64,000 bases of DNA from Monosporascus cannonballus (GCA_004154925.1 QJNS01000141.1:62001-126000); one strand, 5' to 3'. Counted from the first letter of the stretch, positions 1 to 12,873 are shown. The notes: generated from the letters alone by a model not told the origin. Made by a program: numbers and translations.

Positions 1-1190
1 TCGTCCTGGACAAATATTTTATCCGTATTCGTAATATGCCTTATTTTACCTATATAATTCGTTTTGCCAAAAACCCGGACGCGTTTTATTTAAATTAACA
101 AAATATATAATTTGCTTATACGTTATTTATTCGCTATTTCCAAAATACGTCTTATTATAAATGAAAAAGCGGTCCGTTATTACACTTATATTAATTATAA
201 TTATAAATATCCCGAAATAAATATCTTTTTTATTTTTTATTAATATATTTTTTAACGTAATATCCGTATAATTCGTAAATATTTCCAAATTTCGTTAAAC
301 AGTTAATACGTTTTGCAAAATTATTTTGTGATGATATGCACAGCTAGTCCTTATAAGGTGGATTAAGGTGTCCAAACCCCAATTGGGGGTTTGGAATTGC
401 TGACCTTTTTGTATTGTGGCTAGCGTCGCACCTTCGTTATCTCACATATTTTTAATTACGATTACCAAAACCCTAATAAATTCGGTTTCCTTACGTACCT
501 CTTATATTATTTTTTTGTCGCTAACCTTGGTTTAACAGTTATCCGTATTTAAAAACAGGCGGATGTCGAAATTTTACGTTCGTATTTTAAATTTTCGTAT
601 ATCGTTCGTTCCGAAATAAATTTATATCTTTAATTTCTGGCCTATACGTTATTTATATATAAATTAAGGTACCGGTTTGATTAATTCTTTTACCCCGTAA
701 AAAAAAGGTTCTAAATATAAAAATAATAAATTCCGTTATATAAAAATATTTATGATATTTCCGTACTCTTTTTACGTTATTTATTAACTTACGTTATAAG
801 TTAAATTAATAACCGTTAATAATTATATTACTAATATTTTCGAAAGTTTCCTAGTCGTAATTTACGTAATTAAAAAAAGGTTCCGGTTTTATTAAAATTT
901 AATATAAATAAAGCCAAATAATTGCGCGTTTTAAATACGAAATTTCCCTACAGTATTAATATTATAAATTCGTAAAATAAATCGTTAAGTTTATAAGTTT
1001 TTAAAAATAATTAAATAATTTCGTAATCGGTATATTAGTTTTATAATTCTTAATTATTTCTCAACATATTTTGCCTGTAAATAATAAAAATATTATTTTA
1101 ATATATATTTGTAAATTATTTAAAGTTATTTTTAAGCGGTTTCTTTAAATATTTTATACCGTTTACGCGCTATCCGGCCGGTACTTTTAA
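1..1190. other. RIP-mutated DNA, probably distal part of gypsy A
   Basis: This is heavily AT-biased sequence with many retained CG dinucleotides, so it looks like mutated former coding DNA. It lies downstream (in minus-strand sense) of the chromodomain of element A. I recognise no domain in any frame and found no 3' LTR of A, so A may continue past the left edge. A minus-strand frame around 450-700 reads fairly openly apart from RIP-type stops but resembles nothing I know. The only distinct feature is the unmutated insert at 327-446. Confidence 0.4.
327..446. mobile_element. Short solo-LTR-like insert
   Basis: This 120-bp island is clearly less mutated than its surroundings. It begins TGTGATGATATG and ends TATCTCACA, so it has TG...CA termini with short inverted ends (TGTGA/TCACA). 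It is flanked on both sides by TATTT (322-326 and 447-451). It contains an inverted CCCCAATTGGGG core. Short length, LTR-like ends and a 5-bp direct repeat fit a solo LTR or a very small LTR-derived element. The flanking repeat is pure A/T in AT-rich DNA, so it is weak evidence by itself. Having escaped RIP agrees with its being short. Confidence 0.5.
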
Positions 1191-1199
1191 GTTAAACCT

Positions 1200-2300
1200 T
1201 TATTTATTTATTTTCGAATAAGATGTTAAATTTAAAATCCATTATTAATAGTTATATTGTCATATTTGTTTTCGAATTATTATAAAGCCGCCGTATTTAT
1301 AAACTTTTCGAATAATTCCTAAATGGGTTTTACGTAATTTAATTATTTTACCAAAATTTGGCGTATAAAACCTTTTTTTATTTTTTTTAGTCCGGGATTC
1401 AAAAATATTTTAGATTTTAAATCTTAATTTATTATTTTTTTACAAAATAATAAAAATAAGCTACATATTTACGTTAATTTGGGACGGTAAAAAGTTACGG
1501 TTTGCACGCTTTAATAAATTAACGTAAAAGCGGTTATAAATTTTTTAAAATATATTTAGTTTAATAACGTAAAAACTAATTAATTAAATTACGTAATACT
1601 TGGTTTAAAGCTATCTTAGCTTTTTCGATAGCCAAAAATAACGATATCTTTTCAAAAAGAATTAGATTTTATTTTTAATTTCGTATTTTTCGGTAAAAAA
1701 ACAATATTTATTCGTTATTTCCTCCTAGGTTTATTAGGCCGCCGCCATTACGGCTTAAGTAAATTCCGTATTTTTTCGTAATTTTTTAATAAAACTTTCC
1801 GCTTTTATACGTAAATTCTTTTAATTATTAAATTACCGTTTATTAAGAGAATCGGATTAATTTAATACTTATAAAACAGAAAAAAACCTTAATTTTATTA
1901 AAATCATATTTCAGTTATTAATTACAAATATTACTCCCGGAAGAAATTTATTTTATTCTTCTTATAAATACGTTACGAAAATTCGTAAATAAATTAATAT
2001 TTTTTAATTAACCTTTTCTCTAACATTATCGGTTTCTGGGTAATATACGATAAGAAAATCATACTTTATTCTTATTAATTTATAAAATTTAATCCACAAT
2101 TTCTTTAAACTAATTAATTTCTTTATTATTTATAATAACCTTAAAGAAAATATAAAATTTCTAATATATTTTTACCAATATTTCCGTATATATCTTTACG
2201 TTTATCGTATATATTACTTTTAAATTTATTATTTCAAATACTTAATCTATTATAATTATTAAGAAATATAAGTTATGCTTAAAAACGATTAATAGGTTAA
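1200..2300 (-). pseudogene. Integrase C-terminal half and chromodomain of gypsy A
   Basis: On the minus strand near 2030-2000 the frame reads NVREKVN followed by a YLRIFVTYL-like stretch, matching the conserved gypsy integrase segment after the last catalytic Glu (family form DGQTERVNQ...YLR). Near 1800-1735 it reads KLRKNTEF and AVMAAA, the linker before the GDKVWL-type motif. From about 1520 to 1250 the frame matches the IHPVFHV-like segment and then a chromodomain (RQILVK...NYVKPI), known in chromoviruses to target insertion to heterochromatin. Stops are TAA/TAG at expected Gln/Trp positions. The N-terminal zinc finger and the DD residues were not clearly seen. Confidence 0.75.
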
Positions 2301-2699
2301 TTATAAAATCGATTAATAATTCGCTATAAAATCGTTCGAAAATCGGAAGTAACTTTAATAGCCCTTTTTTCTTATCTTTTATATATTCTTATAGCTATAT
2401 ATATCGTAAGTTTTGCAAAATTACCTTATTATACGATATATATACGGCTAGAAAAAGCTTTTCGAAAATACCATTATCGTAATCTTTTTACCTAGGTAAC
2501 TTATTATATAAAAATCGTAAATATTTTATATTAAAACTATTCTAAATAACTTCTAATTTAAGATTTAAAGGCGTTCCCGAAATTAAAAAAACCCTTTAAT
2601 ATCCAAAATATATTTCGTAATTAATATTAATAATTTGAATGCTGTAAGAAAATTATATTCCTTTTTTATAATAACCTCAATAATTTAATCGTAATTTTT

Positions 2700-4420
2700 A
2701 TTATGCTTTAACGTTATATCTTAACGTTTTTGAAAGTTTTCGTAATACAAAAATATTTACGTTTTTTAAATTAATTTATTATTTTTAATTTTATTATTAA
2801 TAATTATTATTATATTTTAACGTATTTCCAATATTTCATAAATAAAGTAAATAATTATTTATCTTTTATTAAATAAAACTTTCGTACGGTTTTCTAATTA
2901 TTGTTTTTTTTATAGACATATTTTGATTTTTACATAAAAATATATCGGCCCTAATATATAAACGGCTAGTACGGAATTCGAAATAAAAATTAAAATGAAA
3001 TAATCTTTTAATTACTTTATTTAAAATTCGTTTAATTTTTTCATAATTATAAAATATTTTAAATTTGTATGGTCGGTAATAATCTTAAATAGGGTTATTA
3101 CGTTATATAATTCCATATCTTATATTTTTAAACAGCTTATTATCGTTCAAAATCTTTTATTATATATTTCGTAATTAATTTTAACGGGATTTAGTTTTTT
3201 AAAACAATAAATAACCGGCTATAATATTTCTAATTTATTAACCTAAGATAAATAATTTCCGCATATTACTTTTAAAAATTTGCTTTTAATATTATAAGTT
3301 TTTCGGAATGCTATTACGCTAAAATCGGTTCTGTTATAAAGGCGTTTTTAAAACGTTCGAACGTTATTTTCTTTTTATTTCCTTAGTAATATAAAATTCC
3401 TTTCCGGATTAAAACTATTAACGGTACCGATATATCCGTATAATAAATTATAAAATCGCGGTAAAAATTTGCGAACCTTAAAAAACTTCGGATTTCTTTA
3501 AATATTTTAAAAAATTCCCACTTTTTAATCGTGCGTAATTTCTCGGGGTCTATTCGTATCCCTTTCCTAACGTTTATAATAAATTCAAAATATTTTATTA
3601 TTTTTACGGCCAATTCGTACATAAAAATATTTAAATTTAAATCCGCTTTTCCTAAACGGCTTAAAACCTTTTTTATTCTTTACCTATAATCCTTCTTAGA
3701 TCTGGAAAAAAAAATAAAGATATTATCTATATACGTTAAGTAAAAAACGTTAATGTATTCTCTTAGGACCTTGTTAACGTATCGCTGGAAAATTGCGGAA
3801 ACTCCGCATAAATCAAACGGTATTACCAGTTATTCGTATAAGCCGAAACGCGTTTAAAATACCGTTTTTTATTCGTTTTTTTCCTTAATCCTAATTTTAT
3901 AAAACGTTATTTAAACGTTTACTTTCATAAATTATTTAACGTAAAAAAATAACTTTTAGATTTCCGAAATAAGGAATAAAAAATAACGGTCTTATTCGGT
4001 TATTACATCTAACGCCCGATAATCGTAACAAAAACGTAATTTTTCTCCGGATTTCTTTATAAATAAAACCGAAACCTTTACGGGCGAATTATTTACACGG
4101 ATATACCCTTTATCCAAAACTCCGTTAAGGTTTTCCTTAAGGCTAACAGCTCATCCTTAATCATATTATACAAAGACCCCTATAATATTGGCATTTCCCT
4201 TTTTGCTTTATCTTTACGTAATAAAATCGCATAATCCATTTTGGGGCGGGGTAAAAATAAGGCGTCGCCTAATTTTTTATCAAATAACTTCCAAAACGCT
4301 TTTAATTTAAACGAAAACTTTTCGTTAACCTCTATTTTTTTAGGCGTTAACGCCTTATTAATATTGGCCAAAATAATTAAAAACAATTAAATCTTTTATT
4401 TGGTCCGTTTAACTTTTTTC
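2700..4420 (-). pseudogene. Reverse transcriptase and RNase H of gypsy A
   Basis: The minus strand gives the ordered landmarks of a fungal gypsy RT. The entry motif LPRPKMDYAI (about 4260-4215) precedes a GLCII remnant of the GPLY box. Then come YIRVNNSPV with VLFIKKSGEKLRFCYDYRAL (about 4115-4010), FGLCG (about 3800) and the catalytic box YIDN (3733-3722), where the second Asp has become Asn. The thumb segment EIRSFLRFANFYRDFI lies at about 3500-3440. RNase H follows with KKLNPVKINYEIYNK (about 3200) and ITDHTNLKYF (about 3090-3050). A stop-free piece remains at 3383-3622 and another at 4180-4386. Confidence 0.93.
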
Positions 4421-5379
4421 AATTTCTGAAATTCCGCCCCGAAAGCAATAATTGAAAATTTTTTTTATTTCGCGAATTATTTGCACGTTACTTTTTTAAA
4501 TCTCGTATTTTTTTTCGTAAACCCTTATACGACTTACTATGCTTACCGTCAAAAAGTGCTTTTACGTTATATATATAACGTTATAATGTTGTATTTAAAA
4601 TTTCCTTAAAATCAAAAAGTAATTAAGGCCATTAATAATATATACAAATATCCTCGCCTTAAAACTATTAATATTTATTTATATAGATATTATCTCCTTA
4701 ATTTTTCCTTACCGTTATCGGTTTTTTTTCGGACCTTTCTTAATCCGCATAATTTTATTAAAATACGCGGTAACCGTAAACATTTTACGAACGTTTCATT
4801 TATTACGGCAAAATATTTACATTCTTAATTAATAAAAGTCTTTATAAATTCTTTTTAATTAATACATATATCAATAATAAATAAAATATCGTCCATATTC
4901 TGTTTCGCAATTTTTACTTCGGCTAAAGTTACTTTTCGCTTCCGAACGCGCTAATATTCAAAAATTATTTTTTTTCCTTTTTCGTTTTTAAATTCCGACT
5001 TTTCGTTTTTATATATTTTTAACCAATTAATCCCTTTTTACCGCTTGTTTACTAATAAAAATGGGTAGCGGTTCGCCTTACAATTAAAACGCCCATAATA
5101 TAAATAAAGGCTTTTTATTTTACGGGCGTTTCGTTTCTTTTAAGTTATTTATCATATATATTATTTCGGCATTAGGAATAAGGTTTAAAATCTTTGCTTT
5201 TACCGTCCTATTACCGAAATACCTATTATATTTATATCGCCATTTAAGTTATTTTTCGCTTAATTATTATTATCTAACTGGGTTATTAAAAAATTGCTTA
5301 TTTTTTTACCGCGTTATTTTTGTAAGACATTCGGCGATTTCCATTACCTTATTTACCTATACGTTACAACTTTTAAGAA

Positions 5380-6250
5380 AATTTATTAAAATTAAAACTT
5401 AAGTAAATTTCTTATTTAATGCTGTCTTTAAAAACCTAAATTTCGCCTTCGTTAATTAGGTAATCTTTTCCGCATTTATTAACTTTTTTTCGAATAAGGA
5501 ATAAAATAACAAAAATTTCGCGTTATCGGTTTACCTTGAGTTCTGAAAATATTCGGCTATTTTTCTCTTCTCATGTTAATTATTATATTATTCGTATAAT
5601 ATATAAAGGAAATTAACGGAATTATAAACGTTATTTAATTTTCGGTAATATAATAATCGTACATTATGTTTTAATTTCCAACCTTTCATATATAATATGA
5701 AATTACTAACGAATTCCTTTTATAAACATAACGTTTATTTTAAATTTATAAATTATAAATACGTACTATTTAAGGAATATCTTTTTTATTCCGTCGAACT
5801 TCTCCGGCCAAAATAACGGCTTCCGTTTGGCTCCTATTATTAATTCGGTCGTTCGAACCGTTTTTACGGAATAACTTAATTACGTTTCCGATTGTTATTA
5901 AATCGAAAAAAGTCGGTATTCGTAAAGGTTATTACGTTCCGAATTTGTAACTGGATAATAAACTTTTGCTAAGTAATTAAGCTATTTTTAAGTTATTCGG
6001 CCGTTTATATTAGTTTTTTATTTGCCCTATATTACGTTTTTATATGCTTACAGAATTAGGTTATCTTTTTCGTATTTTTTTCGAATTAATAACTTATATG
6101 TTATTCCATCGCCGCTATCGAGCTTATTAAGGTTTCCGTTATAACGCTAAATACCCTTTATAATTCTGGGTCGATAAAGGCCCTTTATTGGGCCCCGTAA
6201 AGAACGTTCGAAAATCCTGATATCTAAATCCGAACGTTTCCTGTTTTGCT
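5380..6250 (-). pseudogene. Gag-like region of gypsy A
   Basis: This is the minus-strand frame upstream of RT. Around 6160-6110 it reads VFSVITETLISSIAAM, followed by a Lys/Gln-rich segment, resembling the N-terminal coiled part of fungal gypsy Gag. Assignment rests mainly on position (5' of pol, next to the candidate 5' LTR). No zinc knuckle or protease DTG motif could be picked out between here and 4420. Many RIP-type stops. Confidence 0.5.
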
Positions 6251-6295
6251 AAATAATAAGCTAGAAAATATGTAAAAGGTTTTACCTAAGCAGTC

Positions 6296-6455
6296 TGTAA
6301 TTAGTTGCCAATAAGAATTGATTTTTTAGTTAAAGAAAAAAAAGGAAGATGAAAATACAGTTATATGTGTTCGCATATAAGGCGCTACGCTAATGCTGCT
6401 TGGTACCGGCGTTTGTCCGGTGCTCTATAATAGGGCTCCATACAGCTCCATCACA
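6296..6455 (-). repeat. Candidate 5' LTR of gypsy A
   Basis: Read on the minus strand this segment starts TGTGATGGAGCTG and ends CTAATTACA, giving TG...CA ends with short inversion (TGTGAT/ATTACA). The first 90 bp (6455-6366) are unmutated and hold a TATTATAGAG TATA-like box. It sits immediately upstream of the gag-like frame of A and directly abuts B1. No second copy was found, so the call is from ends, position and TATA-like sequence only. The outer flank (6456-6460) is AAGTT. Confidence 0.45.
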
Positions 6456-6899
6456 AAGTTCTTATTTATAATTATTTTTTGAGATTTTTCAAGTGATTTT
6501 AAATAGATCGGTATATTTAAAATCGAATTATTTGTTAGGTTTTTTAATTTAAATATTTTTATAATATGATAAATTATTTTTCCTTTTTAAAAACCTATTT
6601 TTTCAACTTTTTCCAATTGTAATATTTGCTTATTTAGCTGTATACAAATTTTAATTTTATTTTAATTTTTTTGGTTTAGTTATTAAAATTATTTTCACGT
6701 AAATATTATCTTAATATTAATACATATGTTGTACGCATTTTAATAAAGGTCTGGTATAAATTTAAAGTTTACGTTTATTACAATCGTTTTAATGCTTTTA
6801 TTGAATTAGTATTATAGGTTAATTAAATAATAAATACCTTTTTAATCTAGTTATTTTTTTATAAATAATATAATATTTCAAATATATTTTTAATATTTA

Positions 6900-8900
6900 C
6901 TTTAATCTTTTTATTTTTTTTCTTTTGTGTAAGGTTTCAATACGTTAAATAACTTATGATTTAAGTCGATTTATATTATAAGGCTTTGTTGAGATTTTGA
7001 AATAAACGTAATTATTTTGTCGGAAACGATCTCGTATAGTAATTCGTATATGCTAAAGATATTTCTCAAAAAGACGCATACTATTTATTTGATATTAGTA
7101 TCCTTTTAATAGGGCAAAAATAAAAGAATTTCATAAATTTGTCAATAATTATCAAAATTTTATTATAATGTATTTTTATTGTTGACTTTCCAGCTAAGAG
7201 AAATTTAGTAACCAAATGTATAATAATTAAGTTTTACGTTTTTTTTAAAACCAGTAATAATTAGATTTTGTCGTAAAACTTATATCGTTATATCTTATTC
7301 TTATTATAAAAGTTTTATTATTGTTAAACAGTTTAAATTACTGTTTTTATTTATTTGTAAACAAAAACAAGTACGTTAAAATCGTTTTATGGTTGTGTAA
7401 ATCCTTAAATATTTATATAACTGATATTTATATATATCGCTTATTAGGTTTATGTAATACTTTTCTAAAATTCATAATTTATTTATCTTTATTTTGTAGT
7501 ACATCGTTATTATATTTTTTAAAAAACTTATAATATATATTATATAATATAATTCGCATTGTTATAATTTGATATAGACGAAAGTATCCTTTTAAAATAA
7601 TGTCGAAAATAATGTAGTTAATGTCAATTAAACTTTTTAAGTTTGGTCGCTTATTTAAAATATCCGGTCTGCGGTTTTTTTTGAAACTTTTATAAATAAA
7701 AACGAAATCGAAATTCGCTATTTTTTTCCGTATCGTAATTATCGTTCTGCAAATTCTTTAGTCGTAATAAAATAGGTAAAAATATAATAATCTGTGTAAA
7801 TCTTAATTTAATAAAAGGTGTCTTAAATAAATGCTTAAATTTCGAAAAGCTTTAATAATAACCATAAATCTCGTATCCGGGACAGCGTAATTAAGTTCGA
7901 CTGTTTTAATTTACGTAAAGAATAAAAAAAATATAATTTATCTTAATTATTTCGTTATTTAATTATCACGTTTAACGCATAATTCGAAATATTCATTTTT
8001 AGCTTAACGAGATATATTAAATCGCACATAATTAACACTAGCTTATTAATAATTATAGCTTTAAATATTTGGAACTCTTTATTTAATTTCAATTTCTATT
8101 TCAATTTTTATTTTATAAGATTAATTAAACGTAAGATAATTTTGCTAAAATTACGGATAAACTTCTGATAATCATTAACAAATCCAAAAACACTCATAAC
8201 TTTTTAATTATAATTAATGTTTGTTATTTAATATTTATCACAATCGTTTCAGAGCTTATTTTAATATATCTTAGGATAGTAATATATCCTAGGTATTTTA
8301 TTTTTATTCATAAAATTAAGTCTCTTTACATTAGTTAACAATTTAGCATTTTGCAGAACTTAAAAGATTTTATAAACGTATTTTATATACATCTTTCTTA
8401 TTTCTAAATAAATAAAACTATCGTCAAAATAGAATATAATAAAAACGTCGAAGTATTTTCGTAATACATAATTTATGATCCATTATAATATTATTAATAC
8501 GTTCGTAAATCATATTAATATAATTAAAAATTTAAATAATTTATATTTCGTTCTAAAACCTTTTTGTATTTATATTTCTTCTTTATTTTTATACGGTTCT
8601 ATCTATTTTTAAGGTTAAATATTATAAATTCTTTAATTTCGTCAAATCAGTCTTGTATTTTAATAATTTAAAGTAATAATATTTAAATTTTAATTATAAT
8701 ATTGTTCAATTATTTGTAGTTGACTACAAGTTGTAACTTTTTAGTTTTTTAAGTATAAAAAAATAAAATACCTTATAAGTAATTTTAGAAATCCAATTTA
8801 TCTTTTTTTAACCGATTTTTCTACATCTTTTCTAAATATTTATATTTTATTTTTATTAAGATTATAAATAGGATAAAACTTAGTAAATAAGTTTATTTTA
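6900..8900 (-). pseudogene. RT-RNase H-integrase of gypsy B1
   Basis: Minus-strand pol relic. The catalytic RT box YFDD followed by SFIYLE is at 8431-8402 and, unlike in B2, still has both Asp residues. Integrase core reads ELLYEIVSDK near 7065-7035, then ITFISKSQQSL. Homologous blocks in B2 show the missing parts. There are many TAA/TAG stops. The RT/integrase order and motifs are those of Ty3/gypsy polyproteins. Confidence 0.8.
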
Positions 8901-11438
8901 AAAATATATTTCATAATTCTATTTACCACAGTTTAGTAATTTCGTACTAAGGTTTTTTTTAAATAACTACTAATATTTGTAATATTATAATAATATATTA
9001 ATTAAGTTTTTTAACTTTTAAAGCTGTTATTTTAAATCATTATTTAATTACTTAAATCTTGCTTTAATAATAATAATGATACGTTATATTTTTTTATGTT
9101 TATTTTTCTTCTTATATTTTGGCTTTTTTAATTTTACAGTATTTATCATATCTTTATATTTGTACTTGTTGCTATTTCAAATCAAATATTAAGATTTCAT
9201 TTCTCTATTTTATCTATTAACGGAATATAAAACGAATTCTATTTAGCTAATCTTTTCGTTAATTAAAACTCCGTATTAATATATTTATAATAATTCTAAG
9301 ATTATGTCGTAATTTCTCAATAGAACAATATCGAAACAACTATTTAATATCGTTTTTAAACAAAAATCTCGAAATAATTAATTTAGTATTGAATTCTTCC
9401 AGTATCGTAAACGAAATTATAATTTCTAGCCTTCGTAATTATGTAAGGCTTTAATTTATATTTTTATAATACCTTAAGCTTATTAACAATATTTAATAAA
9501 ATATAATTCTCGTTTGAAACTCCGTAATTTCTTATTACGGCATATTAATACGTTCCGATTCGTATTTCTAAAGTAATAAAGTTATTAACGGTTTTTATTG
9601 TTGGGATTAAAGCCTTTTTTTAGAATTTCTTTTAATTCTTTTCGATTTCGTTGTTTTATAGTTTTGTTTTATATAACCTTGTTCTTTTAAATTCTTTTCG
9701 AACTTATTAAATTATATGTATATTGCTGTATATAATACGTTAAATTGCTATATTTATTATTTTTCTCGGCGTATTTATCTTTCGAATTATATTAATTATT
9801 TTTGATTTTGCCATATTTCTTTATTCCATTTGGTGAACTCTTTTTCAATATAATATATTAAGCGAACCTTTTTGCGGAGTAAGAATTATATCAATTATAA
9901 AAGTAAAACCCCTTTTATAAACATTATTTTCTTTTTAACTGATTCTATAACACGGTTTGTTTATCGATATTACCGTTTATTTATCTTATTGTTGTCGATT
10001 TAGTTAAGAAAATCGAATTCCTTTTTTTATATACGTATAATACGTTAATAAATAAACTTTTTTTATTCTTTATATTGTAAGTACTGTTGTCGTTTGTAAT
10101 ATATAACGTATATTCTGTTATATCGATCCAGTATTTTAAATTAAACAGCGTCTATTTACTCCTAGCATTGCTTCAACTATTTGTTTTTAAAATGTATGAT
10201 TATATTCCTAGCGCTTTCGGAGCTAGCCTTTTAACCTTTTATATCCTATATTAAAATTTTTATCATAATAGCTTCTAGTTATACCGAGTTCGAATTTTAT
10301 TAATCTCCTTATTAATATTTCTTCACTCGTTTTTAGATTATTCGTCTGGTGCAGGTTTTTAATTATTTTGTCGTAGCTTTTTATATTTTAATATTTGGGA
10401 ACCTAATATCTTATTTTGTCGCAATTAAATCATTTAATCTAGTTTCAATCTTGCTTATACGTTTCATCAAGTTTTATAGGTCCTGGTATAGTACTAGAAA
10501 ATGTATTATTATATTAGAAAATATTAATATTAATTCGGAGTTTATTATTATTCTTACTGTTAATATTTCTTATATACTAAACATATTATTTATTATCGAT
10601 TTATATTATTGTAACGATATAATCCGATAATTATTCGGGCTAATTAATCTTAAAAAGTCTTTTTAAATTCTTTTTTTCTCGTTATCGACATATTTGGCCA
10701 TTAATACCTTTTGTCCCAATTTGACTTAGAAGCTAGCTAAACGAACGTACTACTATAAGTAAATACTAATTTCTTTTACCGTAATTATTAGATTTACATT
10801 TTAGCTTTTACTTTTTCGTTTACTATTCCGAAAACCTTTATTAATGTTTAATCGAAATATTCGTAATCGTTATATAGTTATATTATCGTAGGATTTCATC
10901 TTGTTACTAGTAATGTAATAAACTTTCTTATAACCGATTTAAGCCAAGTAACCGCATTTTTAATAAATTATTTTATTACAAATTTCATTCGTACAGTCGA
11001 CGTAGCGAATCGAATAAAAAAGTACCCAAAGTATATTCTGTATTACGTTAAAAACAGTTGCAACTTCATGGAAATACTATTAAAAAGTTCGGACTTTGAA
11101 AATTTCAAAATTTCTTCTAGGTTTTTTGTAGAATTTAGCAAAATAATTTAGCTTAATTTAAAAGATTTATTAATATCCGGAACCTTGCCTTTATTTTTAA
11201 GCTTTTTGTATGCCGTTTAAAGCGATTTAATAAAATTAACGTTTTTTTTTCAAAATCGATAAGGCGTACAATTAAAAGGTTCGATCGTCGAAGAACCTCC
11301 TCCTTAGTTAAACGAAATTATTACTTTTTCTCGTTTAAACCCATATTTTTCTTAGAGATTTCGTAAGTCGGCTGCTAACTAATAATTATATTATCGATAA
11401 TATCACTTAAAACTTATTAATATTACTAAATAAAAACA

Positions 11439-11644
11439 TGCAACGTATAATAGCTAAACGATTTAACCAATTATTAAATTTAAGTCGTACGAGTTTATAT
11501 TGACAAGAATATCGTAAGATTTTAAACAATAAATACAATAACTTAATTACGTTTCGTAATGCCAATAATATTTTAAGTAGCGATATTTTATTGTAAGTTA
11601 TTATTGCCTGAATTATAGAAATAACGAACGTATATATCTTATAT
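11439..11644 (+). repeat. B-family LTR, partial (5' LTR of B1)
   Basis: It begins TGCAACGTATAATAG and continues with a block ending near GAACGTATATATC. This matches the first half of the B-family LTR at 14979-15373 and 21485-21885. The hairpin-rich second half present in those copies is absent. The LTR start is the inner boundary of the minus-strand element, as in B2. A stop-free minus frame at 11407-11742 lies over it and is a shadow. Confidence 0.75.
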
Positions 11645-11765
11645 AAATCAATTAGTTTTTTATTAAATCTTGAAATCGTTATAGATCTAATTTCATTAGA
11701 TGCGGTTGGTTCTATTTGGATTTGCTTGGATCTTGATGCCAAAAGAGATCCAAATCACGTGGCCT

Positions 11766-12500
11766 TCTTAGGTAAATCCGACCGTTTTTTGCAACTGGTC
11801 TTGACTTGGGTTGTAACAAACGCCCATATAGCTATAACGTAATAACTATAACTCGTACGGGCAAAAATATAATTAGACGGATTTTTCCCATATTGATTTA
11901 CCCTTAAAAAGTTCATAATAAGATATTATATGTAATAGCTATTACGTCGTAACTATAAGAGCGTTTCAGATTTGGCTAACCCTAATCTTTTTATGGCTAT
12001 AATAACGTAACCATTTTATATAACAATTTGCCATAGCCCTTTCAAGGGTAATTCAATATGGAAAAAACCCGTCCAACTATATTTTTGCTCGTACGGGCTA
12101 TAATAATTACGTCGCAGTTATAAAGACGTTTCGAACTTGGCTGCTCCGAACCTTTTTATAGCTACAACGCAATAACGATTACTCGTACGGCCAAAAAAAT
12201 GATTACACGGGTTTTTCCTAAATAAAATATATTAGAGAAGTCCGGTACGTAATAATTCGACCGGTAGATATATTATCTTAACTATAAAGGCATTCCGGAT
12301 TTGGCTGCCTCGAATCTTCTTATGGCTACGACGTAATAACGCTAGCCCGTACGGGCAAAAGCAATGCTGGACGGGCTTTTCCCATACTAAATTATTCTTG
12401 GAGGGCCTATGGCAAAATAATATACGCGGTATTTGCGTTATTGCGGCCATAAAAACGTTACGGTTGATAAATTTCCTGAATTTCAACCTAACTATATTAA
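11766..12500. repeat. Array of family-F short repeats (inverted and direct units)
   Basis: Several copies of a roughly 150-200-bp unit with landmarks CGTACGGGCAAAA, a pyrimidine-rich TTTTTCCCATA stretch, and GGCGTTCCGGATTTGGCT followed by a TATGGCTA-type block. Units occur near 11805-11990, 12000-12130 (inverted), 12120-12260 and 12275-12460. The pair 11860-11915 and 12042-12105 is an inverted repeat, so the region can form a large hairpin. Related units are at about 27400-27600, 48620-49190, 59170-59530 and 60690-60940. No coding potential recognised. Less RIP-mutated than neighbouring gypsy DNA. Confidence 0.75.
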
Positions 12501-12642
12501 CCTTACATTGTATTTAAAAAATTCCAAAAATCTTTTAAACGCGTATTAAGTTATATTTGACGTATATTTAAAATATTAAATTTGTTGGATTTATGTTAAT
12601 AATATAAGTTTAAATTAATTAATTATTTTAAAAGAAATTTAA

Positions 12643-12837
12643 TATAAGATAATGGACAGCTGTGAGCTAGAGTGAGGTGATCTCCGACCAGTCGTCAAGC
12701 AGATTCCAAGAACTGAGTATATTAGGTTACTTCTATCTGGCGTTTCTTATTAGCTGCCAGATGGTTATTTGTACTGGCGCGTGGGTCTGTGGCTGGTCGG
12801 ACACCAGCCGCTGCCTCGTAGGAGCTGTATTCTTACA
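12643..12837 (-). mobile_element. Solo LTR of the D/E gypsy family
   Basis: This 195-bp segment matches the LTRs of D (39190-39395, 46382-46587) and E (61266-61472) over its whole length. Read on the minus strand it starts TGTAAGAATACAGC and ends GTCCATTATCTTATA. It is the least mutated of the four copies and so the best guide to the original LTR. No internal element sequence adjoins it. The flanks are TTTAA (12638-12642) and TTTAT (12838-12842), a 4/5 match, so the target duplication is imperfect. The left flank matches 60340-60356, showing that it landed in another repeat. Confidence 0.85.
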
Positions 12838-12873
12838 TTTATAAAATAAAAAGGTTTTTTATAACTTAAACTT

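Larger units (their letters stand above)
1190..6455 (-). mobile_element. Ty3/gypsy retrotransposon relic A (chromodomain type)
   Basis: Reading the minus strand from high to low coordinates gives gag-like sequence, RT, RNase H, integrase C-terminus and a chromodomain, the order typical of fungal Ty3/gypsy chromoviruses. Every domain is riddled with RIP-type stops, so the element is dead. A candidate 5' LTR lies at 6296-6455; the 3' LTR was not found. Element B1 begins abruptly at about 6460 and lacks its 3' third, which fits A having inserted into B1. The second flank would be off the window, so this cannot be confirmed here. Confidence 0.85.
6460..11644 (-). mobile_element. Ty3/gypsy relic B1 (B family, truncated)
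   Basis: It aligns by eye along its length with B2 at an offset of about 9.8 kb; for example the blocks near 6940-7000 and 16740-16800 match. The 5' end (high coordinates) retains the inner part of a B-family LTR (11439-11644). The 3' end is missing the last part of the element and the 3' LTR, cut where element A begins. Key minus-strand motifs: RT box YFDD intact (8431-8420) and integrase IVSDK (about 7050). Stop-free stretches at 7321-7533 and 10349-10630 (plus) are shadows. Confidence 0.85.

Noticed and set aside
6366..6455. tRNA gene in the G+C-rich island
   Set aside because: No B-box-like GGTTCGANTCC, no cloverleaf pairing by eye, and the ends are LTR-like.
10349..10630. 93-codon plus-strand open frame in B1, membrane-protein-like composition
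   Set aside because: It is antisense to the gag/pol region of B1 and not preserved in B2; hydrophobicity follows from T-rich codons.
11407..11742. 111-codon open minus-strand frame starting with Met
   Set aside because: It overlies the B-family LTR (11439-11644) and non-coding flank; other LTR copies do not keep the frame.
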